64,000 nt of DNA from an uncultured Flavobacteriaceae bacterium (lineage in GTDB: Bacteria; Bacteroidota; Bacteroidia; Flavobacteriales; Flavobacteriaceae). Below, one piece after another: positions 16,369-26,600 of the stretch (positions within the stretch are counted from its first letter, which is position 1; the number at the start of each line of letters is the position of its first letter). The notes beneath the pieces are model-generated. The model was given only the letters and a program-made list of their open reading frames with translations, was not told where the DNA came from and made no database searches. Made by a program: the position numbers and the translations under genes. The stretch spans positions 124,001 through 188,000 of the forward strand of contig CANMSB010000005.1 of NCBI GenBank assembly GCA_947500445.1, read 5' to 3'.

Positions 16369-16905
16369 TGTCCTTACGCTTTTGCTTATAGTTGGGAACG
16401 ATTATAGTTTACTTAAAACGTAAAAGCAAAAATACGGAATTTCAATGTTTTATTGGTAAGAGGAGTGCTATATAAAAACATCCCTTTTTATAGTGGCTTC
16501 CGTTTCCCTTTTTCGCAAATCCCTAAAAAAGACAGTTTTTTCTTCGGTTCCGTTTTTTGGGAATTGAACAAAAGAAATGAACAGGAAGCTGAAACAGTGC
16601 TTAAAAGATTGATTTGCAATATTTTTTTGTCGAAATGAAAATGTATCGTATCTAATCCCATGAACTCATTTAGACTTTTTTAATTGGCTAAAAAATTGTC
16701 CTTTACAGCCCTGTTTTTGCCTTTTTTTCCTCTCGTAGCCCTGCTATGAAACTCAAAAAAGTCTTCAACAGGCCTTTAAATCACTAATTTTCGCTTCAAT
16801 CCAAAAAGTCTAAATGAGTTCAGTAAGAAAAACCGAATACGTCTAATCCGACTTTGTATGTTTTCTAACGTGATATTAAAAAAGGTTTAGCCAATTGGAA
16901 AAAGT
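16369..16905. other. Intergenic region with palindromic repeat B
   Basis: 537 bp between the start of the haloperoxidase-like gene and the end of the BIG2 gene. Positions 16661-16822 hold repeat B. The rest (16369-16660) is AT-rich with no convincing gene; a 61-codon forward frame at 16453-16638 has no start context, no homology cue and biased Phe/Lys content. Confidence 0.7.
16661..16822. repeat. 162-bp palindromic repeat B
   Basis: Begins TGAACTCATTTAGACT and ends with its exact inverted complement (20 of 20 bp). The two halves also match inward of the ends (ATTG, AAAATT, CCTGTT, CTTTTTT blocks), so the whole element can fold into one long hairpin. At the exact centre lies CGTAGC-CCT-GCTATG (16734-16748), the same stem words as in repeat A, although the ends are unrelated. 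No clear target duplication (flanks CCA and GTA). It lies 84 bp past the stop of the BIG2-repeat gene. Confidence 0.88.
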
Positions 16906-19812
16906 CTAATTGGGTGTTGCCGTAACAAAACCGCTGTTGCCACTGGTGCCATTAAAGCTGCCACTTAGTGTATAGTTGTATACTCCAGGGGCATAAACAT
17001 TAGAGTCGTTGGTAGCGGACTCTCCAGCGTTCGCGGTGACCGATGTAGAATCCCCGTCAATATTGAATGTGACCGAAGAGCCACCACTTCCCCCAAACGC
17101 AGATACCGTGAAAAATGAGCTTTCACAATAAATTGTTATCGTCCCTGATATTGAAGGTACGCTGGGACTGATAGTTTGGTTATTTCCAATTGTAGTGCCT
17201 CTTTTTTCGACAAATACAGTTGCCATATCCTCACCACCGTTTCCGTCGGAAATAGTATAGGTAAAAGTGGTGTTGCTACAACTGGCATCCGGGGTGTACT
17301 CTAAGCCATTACCGGTTTGAGTTACAGACCCAAGTAAAGGGTCGGTAAAACTTAATATGGAGATGGTGTCATTGTCCGGGTCATTATCGTTCCCAAGTAC
17401 ATCAATGAAAATAGAATTATTACTGGTAACTCTAGCTGAATCATCAACGGCATTTGGTGTTTGATTCGTACCTGTAACGGTCAGCTGTTTGGATCCACTC
17501 ACGCCCGACCCGTCGTTTGCCGTGGCAATAATGTTGGTGGTTCCTGCTGCTACAGCGTTCACTAGCCCCGTGGTTGCATTTACGGTGGCCACCGCGATAT
17601 TGGAACTGCTCCAGGTCACTGAGGAATTCGTCGCGTTTGCCGGCATGACCTGTTCAGAGAATTGTTCTGTCGCGTTGTCGGGTATGGAGTTGTTTGGGCT
17701 GGTTACCGTAATGGAGGTCACCGGAACATTGCTTGCCGTTACGGTCAGCTGTTTGGACCCGCTTACGCCCGACCCGTCGTTTGCCGTGGCAATAATGTTG
17801 GTGGTTCCTGCCGCTACAGCGGTCACTAGCCCCGTGGTTGCATTTACGGTGGCCACCGCGGTATTGGAACTGCTCCAGGTCACGGAGGAATTCGTTGCGT
17901 TTGCCGGCAGTACCTGTTCGGAGAATTGTTCTGTCGTGTTATCGGCTATGGAGTTGTTTGGGCTGGTTACCGTAATGGAGGTCACCGGAACATTACTTGC
18001 CGTTACGGTCAGCTGTTTGGACCCGCTTACCCCTGACCCATCGTTTGCCGTGGCGATGATGTTGGCGGCTCCTGCCGCTACGGCGGTTACCAGCCCCGTG
18101 GTTGGATTTACGGTGGCCACCGCGGTATCGGAACTGCTCCAGGTAACGGAGGAATTCGTCGCGTTTGACGGCATGACCTGTTCGGAGAACTGTTCTGTCG
18201 CGTTGTCGGGTATGGAGTTGTTTGGGCTGGTGACCGTAATGGAGGTCACCGGAATATTGGACGCGGTAACAGTAAGCTGTCGCGACCCGGTTACCCCTGA
18301 CCCATCGTTTGCCGTGGCGATGATGTTGGTGGTCCCAGCCGCTACGGCGGTTACTAGCCCCGTGGTCGCGTTTACGGTGGCCACCGCGGTATTGGAACTG
18401 CTCCAGGTTACGGAGGGGTTTGTCGCATTGGCCGGTAGTACCTGTTCGGAGAACTGTTCTGTTTCGTCGTCGGGAATCGAATTTCTGTTACTGGTCACTG
18501 TAATGGAGGTCACGGAAACAACGTTCGTCATTACTTCTATCGAAATAGTGCCCGTTGCGTCGTTTCCAACAGTTCCGTCATTGATGGTGTATTCAAACGT
18601 CGCCGTTCCCGTAAAATCGGTTGCCGGTGTAAAGGTCAAGGTATTGCCATTTTGTGTTACCGTTCCCGCATTTTCAGGCGCTACTACCCCCACGGAAACG
18701 ACCGATAACACATCGTTTTCGGGATCGATATCGTTTAAGGTAGGGTCAAGTTGGCTCGCGGTATTGGTATCGGTTGTCCTTTCATCGTTGACTGCGGTCG
18801 GCGCCTCATTAACGGCATTGTCGGCAACGTTTATGATACGGATTTCAATTGCCGTATTTCCCGCGTTATCGCTTACACTATACCGTACTTCATAGGTTCC
18901 CTCGGTACTTGTATCCACTTCGGTAGCGTCGATCGTAATGGAAGTGGTAAGATCGCCATCCACTTCGTCCACAGCGGTAGCACCCAATTCTTGATAAGGG
19001 TCATTTAGCGCAATGTTCTGGGGATTCGCTCCATTCAATTCGAGCTCGGGAGCACGTTCATCCGTTACTTCGGCAAGCACTTCAAAGGTAACTTCGGCCG
19101 TGGTTTCCTGCCCATTACTATCCCGGACTACAAAGGAGAGTATGGTCTCCCCTAGCGCACTAGGGGTAAAATTGAGCGTGTAGCTTCCGGGAACGATGGC
19201 TTCGAATTCGTTTTGTGGTATCGCGCTACCTTGCTCCGATGTTAGCGTGCCTTCCCCAGAAATAATGGTGTAGCGGTATTCATAAACCAGTTCTGGAGCG
19301 GTATTTTCTGTATTCAACACCACGGTAATTGCGGTGGGTTCATTCACGGCCACTTGAACGGCGGTACCCGAAGCCGTCCAGGTAATGGGGATTTCCGACA
19401 ACGTATAGATCAATTCCGAACTAACGGAAAAACCAAAACTGTCCGTAACGGTAACGACAACTTGCTGTTCTCCTTCCGATGTTCCCATAAAATCGAGCGA
19501 TAGGGAAAGATTATCCAATGGTAGCCCCGTATTGGGAGGGAGGATCTCACCGTCCGGTTTCAAAAAGACACCTTCACCCGACTCCAAGCGATACGAAAAA
19601 CTGTAGGTATAGTCTTCCATGATTTCTTCGGGTACCACGGTAAAGCCCGAAGCAAGCGGTTGGTTGATAAAACCTTCATCATCATATTGCGTCAGCACTT
19701 CAAATTCAACCTCGGTAAAAAGGGTCACGTTTTTTGTGCAGGAATAGATTAGACAAAAGGCAAACAACACTTTTAATAGGCTAATGTTGGTTTCTTTCGC
19801 GAAAGGTTTCAT
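16906..19812 (-). CDS. Surface lipoprotein with DUF5011, cadherin-like and four BIG2 domains
   Basis: A 968-residue protein with lipobox LIYSC (Cys25). Domains in order: N-terminal Ig-like region to about 250; DUF5011-type domain about 253-325 (ELGATAVDEVDGDLT); a cadherin-like/VCBS-type domain 333-430 (NDIDPENDVLSV); four tandem BIG2-type Ig repeats about 430-780, each 88 residues; a second cadherin-like domain 785-870 (VLGNDNDPDNDTISIL); and a C-terminal beta-rich region. No enzyme motif and no type IX sorting domain. Probably an adhesin-like or stalk protein on the cell surface, by analogy. The four BIG2 copies are near-identical, suggesting recent expansion or homogenisation. Confidence 0.85.
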   Translation of the reverse strand: MKPFAKETNISLLKVLFAFCLIYSCTKNVTLFTEVEFEVLTQYDDEGFINQPLASGFTVVPEEIMEDYTYSFSYRLESGEGVFLKPDGEILPPNTGLPLDNLSLSLDFMGTSEGEQQVVVTVTDSFGFSVSSELIYTLSEIPITWTASGTAVQVAVNEPTAITVVLNTENTAPELVYEYRYTIISGEGTLTSEQGSAIPQNEFEAIVPGSYTLNFTPSALGETILSFVVRDSNGQETTAEVTFEVLAEVTDERAPELELNGANPQNIALNDPYQELGATAVDEVDGDLTTSITIDATEVDTSTEGTYEVRYSVSDNAGNTAIEIRIINVADNAVNEAPTAVNDERTTDTNTASQLDPTLNDIDPENDVLSVVSVGVVAPENAGTVTQNGNTLTFTPATDFTGTATFEYTINDGTVGNDATGTISIEVMTNVVSVTSITVTSNRNSIPDDETEQFSEQVLPANATNPSVTWSSSNTAVATVNATTGLVTAVAAGTTNIIATANDGSGVTGSRQLTVTASNIPVTSITVTSPNNSIPDNATEQFSEQVMPSNATNSSVTWSSSDTAVATVNPTTGLVTAVAAGAANIIATANDGSGVSGSKQLTVTASNVPVTSITVTSPNNSIADNTTEQFSEQVLPANATNSSVTWSSSNTAVATVNATTGLVTAVAAGTTNIIATANDGSGVSGSKQLTVTASNVPVTSITVTSPNNSIPDNATEQFSEQVMPANATNSSVTWSSSNIAVATVNATTGLVNAVAAGTTNIIATANDGSGVSGSKQLTVTGTNQTPNAVDDSARVTSNNSIFIDVLGNDNDPDNDTISILSFTDPLLGSVTQTGNGLEYTPDASCSNTTFTYTISDGNGGEDMATVFVEKRGTTIGNNQTISPSVPSISGTITIYCESSFFTVSAFGGSGGSSVTFNIDGDSTSVTANAGESATNDSNVYAPGVYNYTLSGSFNGTSGNSGFVTATPN
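17473..18530 (-). repeat. Four in-frame 264-bp repeats encoding BIG2 domains
   Basis: Matching landmarks (TCAGCTGTTTGGA-like) recur at 17481, 17745, 18009 and 18273, exactly 264 bp apart. 264 bp is 88 codons, so copy number can change without a frameshift. The three copies nearest the gene's 3' end are the most alike; the 5'-most copy is more diverged (NRNSIPDDETEQ). Confidence 0.93.
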
Positions 19813-20422
19813 AAATCGGAATCAGTTTGGTCGGGACCATTGTATGTTGCAATGCATCCATTCGGGGTCAATACCCCCAGTATTACGGTTCTTATTTTAA
19901 TAACATGGCCAAGATGATATTTCATGCATACAGAACAGTCAAAAGCTTTGAAGCTTTTGTTCGAATACATTCGAGGACTTTTCGTTGCTCAAAACGAGGT
20001 CTCGACTGCGCTCGACCGGACATGCATAGTATACCTCAGCTTCTTCTTATTTAACTACTCACCTTGCCTATCTTCTGTCAACGGGAAAAACCTAACTTTA
20101 TTGAATGTTCCGCTGTATTTGTGCTATTTCAAGGTTAAAATGGTATTATTCTTGTAATATTATTGCCGCCTTTTAATCCCTTCTTGATATTTGGTTTCCA
20201 CTGACGGCATTGTATCGTTGACGAAATGTTTGAGTGCGCTTGGCATTCATAAGACGGGTTTTAGGAGGCGCTTCGACGGGCTCAGCGTGACAGTGGTATT
20301 TACTATTGGCATTTTCTCTAATAAAGTTTTGATAATCAATTCGATAGATGCCCAAACTGTATGTTTCCTTGTAACCCCTTCTATTTTTCATAAAGGGATA
20401 GGACATCGAATCGCGTCGGTTT
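19813..20422. other. 610-bp intergenic region with repeat remnants
   Basis: No convincing gene. It contains a 9-bp inverted repeat CAAAAGCTT/AAGCTTTTG at 19940-19959, a repeat-A-like end at 20105-20145, and at 20269-20292 the word CTTCGACGGGCTCAGCGTGA, a sequence type dispersed in many flavobacterial genomes. A 77-codon reverse frame at 20173-20406 and several forward frames cross these repeats and are not supported as genes. Confidence 0.65.
20105..20145 (-). repeat. Solitary end related to palindromic repeat A
   Basis: Read on the reverse strand it starts TACCATTTTAACCTTGAAAT and goes on AGCACAAATACAGCG, matching about 35 bp of the left end of copies A1/A2 with a few changes. The similarity then stops, and no partner end was found within the preceding 300 bp. 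The adjacent bases at 20146-20148 are TTA. It may be a truncated copy or the end of a decayed larger element. Confidence 0.7.
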
Positions 20423-23400
20423 TTAACGGATTTGATACACTTCCGCTTTTTGGTTATTAATGGTCACCAGAAGATACGATTTATCTTGGAACGATATGAT
20501 ATTCAAGTCTCGGACTGCCTTATGGGAGAGTTCCAACCCCAGCATATCTCCAAGAACAATGTTTTGGTCCGTTTTGATCAGGGCACCGGGAAAGGAATCG
20601 AACCTACCGTGATAGGGTTTTACCCCAAAGTAATTTCCCGCTGTCAATACTTCGGTTTTTCCATCGCCATCAAAATCATACTCCGCAAAAGCCGTCAGCG
20701 GAGCTATTTGCAAGGTTTTTGGAAACGGTATAAAAGAGAATGTTCCCCCTTCGTTTTTCAGATATCCCGATCGTAATTGGTGTACTTCCAATACCTCGGC
20801 TTTTTCAAGTTCTTCCGAAGTGAATAGGGCATCGATTGTTTTTCCTGCAAAGTCCTTGTTCCGGAGAAACCGTTTTTTGAGAAAAATGAGCTGGGAAGCA
20901 AGGCCGCCCAAGGTCTCGATGGGGTAATACCCCCCGTTCTTATTGATTGCGGTAATGGTTTCGGTTTGGCCGTTATCGTCCAAATCGCCATAATATAAAT
21001 GCAACGGTCGCTTTTCGGAAGCCTTGAACTTGGTGTTTTCCCCCCAATTGCCGAGCAAATAGTCCGTGTCCCCATCCCCGTCAATATCATAGGGCTGTAT
21101 GGCCTGCCATAGGCCGTTCAAACGGTCGATGCCAACATCGGTCTTTTTTAGCCTACCATTTGTATTTTTAAAAAAAACGGGGGCCATCCATTCCCCCACT
21201 ACGATCAGGTCTATTTGACCATCGCCGTTAAAATCGTTCCAGATAGCGTCGGTTACCATCCCAACGGTATTCAATTCGGGTTGTTCGGCCAAACGCAGAA
21301 CACCCTTGTCGTTCTCTAATAGCGCGGAGTAAGGGGTGCTGCCAAAATCGTTGGTCATTGCCTGGTTCCCTACAAAAAGATCCATATCCCCATCGCCATC
21401 AAAATCGTAGGGTGCTACTACGGAGGCGTTTTGAAAGGTTTCGGGTAAAGGGGCCTTTTGGTAGCTGCTATCGGTAGCACTATAATAACTGTCCAAAAGC
21501 GGCGCCATTTGGTCGAAAAAATCCCCACCGCCGGAACCTATATAGAGGTCATTTTTGCCGTTTCCGTTGATATCGACAATGGCCGCGGCAACATCTTCCT
21601 TCACCGAATCCTTGGCAATCTCGTCAATGCGTAAGGGCACAAAAGCACTGTCGGTCTGTACGAATATCTTGGAAGCCGCAAACTTGCTGCCACCAAAGAA
21701 TACGTCTGTTTTTCCGTCGGAATTCAAATCGCCGATAGCCGTGGCCGGCCCACGATCGGATACCTGATACGGAATCAGTTTTTGTCTGTTGAAATCGGTG
21801 TAACGGTCCTCACGGTGTTCAAAAGATATCCCAATATTGTTCGGTACTTTCCGGAAAAGTTGCTGATTTTTGATGCGTTGTGCCGGATACTTATAGGCAA
21901 TGGTGTTTTCGGGTACCAACGTTAGCGTTTGGTCCGTTTGGATGTCCGTTAAGGTTTGGGCAGTGCCATTTGGCCATACGACCCGTAGGGAGTCTATTTT
22001 TGCGGTTTTTCCATAACCGAAATGGATGATGGGTTCTGAAGAGGATTGAAACCCTCTGGCGGTATAGAGTTCTTTATACTGTAAGACTTTGTTGTGATAG
22101 GAATAAACTTTGGTACCGATACCGAGTTGGTTTCCTTTGTCGTATTTGAATTTCAGCTTAAGGTAATGCGCCGTATCGTCCGTTTTGTTCACATACAATG
22201 AAGCCGGGCTGTTCAAGTTGTTGACCACAAGGTCCAGGTCGCCATCGTTATCGAGATCTCCCCAAGCCGTGGCCCCTGAAATCAAGGAATCTTTTACCGT
22301 CCAATCTCCCGAACGATTTTCGAATTGCATTGGATTGCCGCCTTGAAATATATAGTTGTATATTTTTCCATCGGGCATCAAGTCCAGCGCCTCTTGGTCC
22401 ACAAGTTTGGTGTCGTTTATTTTTTGTTTGATTTTTTCATCGGACACAAAATTGATGTAATCCAAATCGTTGGGACGTTTGGGAATGCCGTTCGAGACAA
22501 AAAGATCTTGCTCGCCATCCTGATCGTAGTCGGCGAAAAGGGCGCTCCAGCTCCAGTCCGTTGCCGCAACACCGCTCATTAACGCCGTTTCAAGATAGGG
22601 ATGTCCCTTTCTGTTCATGTGTAGCATGTTTCTTGAAAATTGATAGTGATAGCCATAACGGTCTACCCGAAGCTGTTGGGTCTGTAGGTCGCCATCTCCA
22701 TCCGAGGCCTTTAAGACCGATTCTTTTTCGGGTAGCATATCCAACGAAATCAGGTCGGGCCAGCCATCGTGATCGATATCGGCCGCATCGTTTCCCATGG
22801 AGAACCGTGAGGTATGTCCAAAATAGTCGCGCAATTTGTCGCTAAAGGTTCCATCGCCATTATTGATGTAGTAGTAATCGTCTTCATGAAAGTCGTTGCC
22901 GACATAGATGTCGGGGTGGCCGTCTTGGTTAAAGTCGGCGACTGACACTCCCAGCCCGTAACCCGTAATGCCCCCAAAAATCCCCGCCTGTTCGCTAACA
23001 TCCGTAAAGGTGTCGCCGTCATTGCGCAACAATTTGTCACCGGATTGTTCGTTGCGTTGCAATCGCAGATCGGCCTTTCCAAAAGATTCCTGGGTATGTA
23101 CGGCATGGTTCAGCAGGTAGATGTCCAAATCCCCATCGCCGTCATAATCCAAAAAAGCCGCCGAGGAACTATAGGAGTCGAAATCGAGCCCATACGCGCG
23201 GGCACTTTCGGTAAAGGTGGTATCCCCATTGTTGATAAACAGTTCGTTGTATCCGTTAAAACCATTGATGCCCACAACGGCACAAACATAAATATCCAAT
23301 AGCCCGTCGCCGTTGACATCGCCCATAACGGCACCGGTATTCCAATCACTTTTACCGGAGACCCCGGCTTTTTCGGTGATGTCCTCAAAGGTCATGTTGC

Positions 23401-23668
23401 CCTTGTTCAGATACAGTTTGTTCTTGACCCTATTGCCGGACAGGTAAATGTCGGGCAAGCCGTCCGTATTGATGTCCCCTATGGCTACGCCGCCACCATT
23501 ATAGAAATAGAGGTAATCCAGAATGTTCAGGGCGTCCGAATCGTTCAAAGCGTTTTCAAAATGAATTCCCGTCTCTTTTGGAGTTGGATTTTTGAAAAGA
23601 CTACCTTCTTTCTGGCTACAACTGCAAACCAAGGTAATGGCTATCAAAAAAGCGAGGTGCTTACTCAT
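20423..23668 (-). CDS. VCBS/FG-GAP repeat lipoprotein with ASPIC/UnbV domain (2nd of pair)
   Basis: A 1081-residue lipoprotein if started at ATG 23668, which places the lipobox VCSC (SKHLAF signal) correctly; a longer frame to 23710 would overlap the upstream gene by 50 bp. Many calcium-binding propeller loops of the form DxDxDGxxD are present (DYDGDGDLDIYLLN, DINTDGLPDIYLSG, DFDGDGDMDLFVGN). An ASPIC/UnbV domain sits near the middle (RGFQSSSEPIIHFGYG...RVVWPNG). These exported proteins accompany SusC/SusD pairs in Flavobacteriia and are thought to act at the surface; the role is unknown. The start overlaps the upstream stop by 8 bp (ATGAGTAA), so translation is coupled. Confidence 0.88.
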   Translation of the reverse strand: MSKHLAFLIAITLVCSCSQKEGSLFKNPTPKETGIHFENALNDSDALNILDYLYFYNGGGVAIGDINTDGLPDIYLSGNRVKNKLYLNKGNMTFEDITEKAGVSGKSDWNTGAVMGDVNGDGLLDIYVCAVVGINGFNGYNELFINNGDTTFTESARAYGLDFDSYSSSAAFLDYDGDGDLDIYLLNHAVHTQESFGKADLRLQRNEQSGDKLLRNDGDTFTDVSEQAGIFGGITGYGLGVSVADFNQDGHPDIYVGNDFHEDDYYYINNGDGTFSDKLRDYFGHTSRFSMGNDAADIDHDGWPDLISLDMLPEKESVLKASDGDGDLQTQQLRVDRYGYHYQFSRNMLHMNRKGHPYLETALMSGVAATDWSWSALFADYDQDGEQDLFVSNGIPKRPNDLDYINFVSDEKIKQKINDTKLVDQEALDLMPDGKIYNYIFQGGNPMQFENRSGDWTVKDSLISGATAWGDLDNDGDLDLVVNNLNSPASLYVNKTDDTAHYLKLKFKYDKGNQLGIGTKVYSYHNKVLQYKELYTARGFQSSSEPIIHFGYGKTAKIDSLRVVWPNGTAQTLTDIQTDQTLTLVPENTIAYKYPAQRIKNQQLFRKVPNNIGISFEHREDRYTDFNRQKLIPYQVSDRGPATAIGDLNSDGKTDVFFGGSKFAASKIFVQTDSAFVPLRIDEIAKDSVKEDVAAAIVDINGNGKNDLYIGSGGGDFFDQMAPLLDSYYSATDSSYQKAPLPETFQNASVVAPYDFDGDGDMDLFVGNQAMTNDFGSTPYSALLENDKGVLRLAEQPELNTVGMVTDAIWNDFNGDGQIDLIVVGEWMAPVFFKNTNGRLKKTDVGIDRLNGLWQAIQPYDIDGDGDTDYLLGNWGENTKFKASEKRPLHLYYGDLDDNGQTETITAINKNGGYYPIETLGGLASQLIFLKKRFLRNKDFAGKTIDALFTSEELEKAEVLEVHQLRSGYLKNEGGTFSFIPFPKTLQIAPLTAFAEYDFDGDGKTEVLTAGNYFGVKPYHGRFDSFPGALIKTDQNIVLGDMLGLELSHKAVRDLNIISFQDKSYLLVTINNQKAEVYQIR

Positions 23669-26600
23669 GCAATGCAAAAATTTTAGGTTTGCTATCATTG
23701 ATGGCGGCAAAAAGGAAGCGGGTTCCCTTATTATCCCTGAACTCCTTTAAGTGTTTGACCTCTTCTCGGATGAAAAAACCACTTTTGGAATAGTCCTGCC
23801 ACTCAAAGTTCAATTGGCCATCCCCTAACAGCACATTGCCATAACTGGCATCCAAGCGGGAATACTGGGGTTTGAATTCAAAATCGTTCCCTGCCATGAC
23901 CAGATCGATGTTGCCGTCGCCGTTCACATCCGAACAACTGATGCCGCATACGCAGGAGAGCTGTACCCTGCTCGGTAGGGTTTTTATGGTGAATTTTCCG
24001 TTTCCTTCGTTGATGGCAATGATGGATTCCGAAATCGAAACGGTCTTTACGATGGCATTGGCGACCACATTCTCGGGGAACAATTGGGAAATGGATCTTT
24101 TTGCATAATCGGAAGCTTTTAAGTTTTGCTTTTTTAGGGTGACGAGTTGACTGGTGAGCTCCTGTTTCTGATGTATGGGAAAATCTTCCTTGTTGGCGTA
24201 TTGGGTTACAATTTGTTCCAAACTACCGTTGTTATCAAAATCGTTGACCCACATTTTCATGGGATTTTCAGTAGAGGGTCTATAGTGTAAATTGCTGCCT
24301 TGGTTGCCTATAATAAGGTCTTGATCACCGTCATTGTCGAGATCTGCCGTTGCTACGGTATTCCACCATCCGTTCAGGCTATCCAAAGCTGAAACGAATG
24401 GTTGTAACCTTCTTCCATTATTTTTGAAGACCTGCGGTGTTCCCCAGTCCGATACCGTTACCAGATCTTTTATGGCATCCCCGTCGATATCGGTCCAAAT
24501 GGCATCGGTGATCATCCCTGCGGTTTTGGTATCATAGGCCAACCTTTCGGTAGCGTCCACAAAACTTCCATCTCCTTTGTTTTCCAAAAACAAATGGTCG
24601 GGGTCGGCCCCGTAGGTGCCCACAATACTGCGCGAGCCTACAAAAACATCGATATCTCCATCATCATCAAAGTCGTGGGGAGCGATTACGGCAATGTTCC
24701 TGAAGGTGGAGGGTAGTTTGCTTTCCGATGGTGTAAAGTTTCCGGTTCCATCGTTCAGGTAAAGGCGTACCCGAAATTTTTTTTCATCACCGACCTGATT
24801 GCCGCCACTGCCTACCATCAGGTCTTGGTCGCCATCATCGTCCACGTCCAAGAACGCTGCGGCGGTATCTTCAAAATAGGCATCTTCAACAAATATCGGT
24901 TGAGGGACGTTTCCCACTTTTCCCTTTCCTTTATGACGGTATAGGGAACCGGGCTGTCCTTTGGCACCACCTACGAACACGTCCTCGTTGCCGTCCTTAT
25001 CGACATCGCCAACGGCCAGGGCCGGCCCTTCCTGTGAGAGTTGTTTGTAGATCAGGCCTTCATAATCAAAATCGTTGTAATTGTTTTCCTCGTGGCTTAA
25101 AAGCGTGCTATTCGGGAGTACGTTTAATAGGGTAGGGGCCGCTTTCTCTTTTTTGTACAAAAAGATATCCACGGCATCCGTTTGCTTCATTTCAAGGGTC
25201 TGATTGGCCGGCACATTCGTCAAGAGTTGGGTTTTGGAGTCCGGCCAGATAATTCTGACCGAATCGAGCTGTTCGGTTTCGCCCAACCCCAAGGTCATGG
25301 TATATTCCATAGAGGATTGAAATCCTCTGGAGGGTACCAGTTCTTGCAGCAGTTGGTTGTTGCCATAATAGGCCCTTACGGTTGTTCCTATGGCAAAGCT
25401 GTTTTTATCGGAGCCCTGAAGCCGCAGTTTGAGATACTTGTTTTTGGTAAGTTCCCTGGCATTGTTGCGGAATACGAAAGACTCCATATTTACATTGTTC
25501 ACCACTAGGTCCAGATCCCCGTCATTGTCCAAATCGCCATAAGCGGCACCATTGGAAAGGCTTGGAATACCCAGTCCCCAATCGGCACCGGTGTTGGAAA
25601 AGGTAATGTCCCCATTGTTTTTATAGGTATAGTTGGGTTGTGGTCGTATGGGCATTTTGTTGAGTATGGAGTCGATGGACTCCTTTTTTCCGGTCAACGC
25701 CATTTTTTGGATAATCTCATTGGCAAAAAAGTCTATAAAATCCAAATCGGTCAGATCGTGGTTGACCCCGTTGGTTACATAAATGTCCCGTAGTCCGTCG
25801 TTATCCATGTCGAACAACAGTCCGGCCCAACTCCAATCGGTAGCATCGACACCACTGAAGTAGGCGACTTCGGAAAAGGAGCCGTTGCCATTGTTGAGCT
25901 GTAAGGTGTTTTGGATGTATTGTTGGTAGAAATCCTTGCTCTGTTTTAACTTGAAGGTATTGTAACCGTCGAAGGTCATTACCGATTTTACCCGTTCATC
26001 CGGTTCCGGGAGCATGTCGGTAATAAAAATATCGGCATTTCCGTCGTTATTGATGTCGGCCATATCGATACCCATGGCGGAGAGACTCAAGTGCGAGGTC
26101 CATTGTTTAATTTCCTCGCTAAAGGTGCCGTCCCGTTGGTTGATATAAAGATAATCGCGTTCATAAAAGTCGTTGGACACATAAATATCGGGGTATCCAT
26201 CTTGATTTACATCGCTGACGAGTACACCCAGTCCAAACCCGATCAAACTACCATAGATGCCGGCTTCCTCGCTTACATCTATAAATTTACCATCGTCGTT
26301 GCGCAGTAGCATATCTCCCACACCCCTAAATATGCTAGGAACGCCTTCCCAATCTTGGGCCCGAACGTTCCGTTGTTCGGCAAAACCAAGGCTACTTACC
26401 GGTATGTTGCTATTGTTTAAAATATAGGCGTCCAAGTCACCGTCCTTATCGTAATCAAAGAAAGAGGCATGTGTAGAAAAGCCGGTCTTGGCAAGATTGT
26501 ATTCTTCGGATTTTTCGGAAAAAGTCAAATCCCCATTGTTGATGTAGAGATCGTTGTCGTGGTTGTCACCTTTCATGTTACCGGCATTGCTCACGTAGAT

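Noticed and set aside
16453-16638. 61-codon forward frame between haloperoxidase and BIG2 genes
   Set aside because: No recognisable domain or start context in AT-rich intergenic DNA.
17489-18895. 468-codon forward frame
   Set aside because: It is the antisense shadow of the near-identical BIG2 repeats; the repeated protein pattern follows from the DNA repeats.
20173-20406. 77-codon reverse frame with CHAEPVEA
   Set aside because: This peptide is a translation of a dispersed flavobacterial DNA repeat (20269-20292), not a gene.
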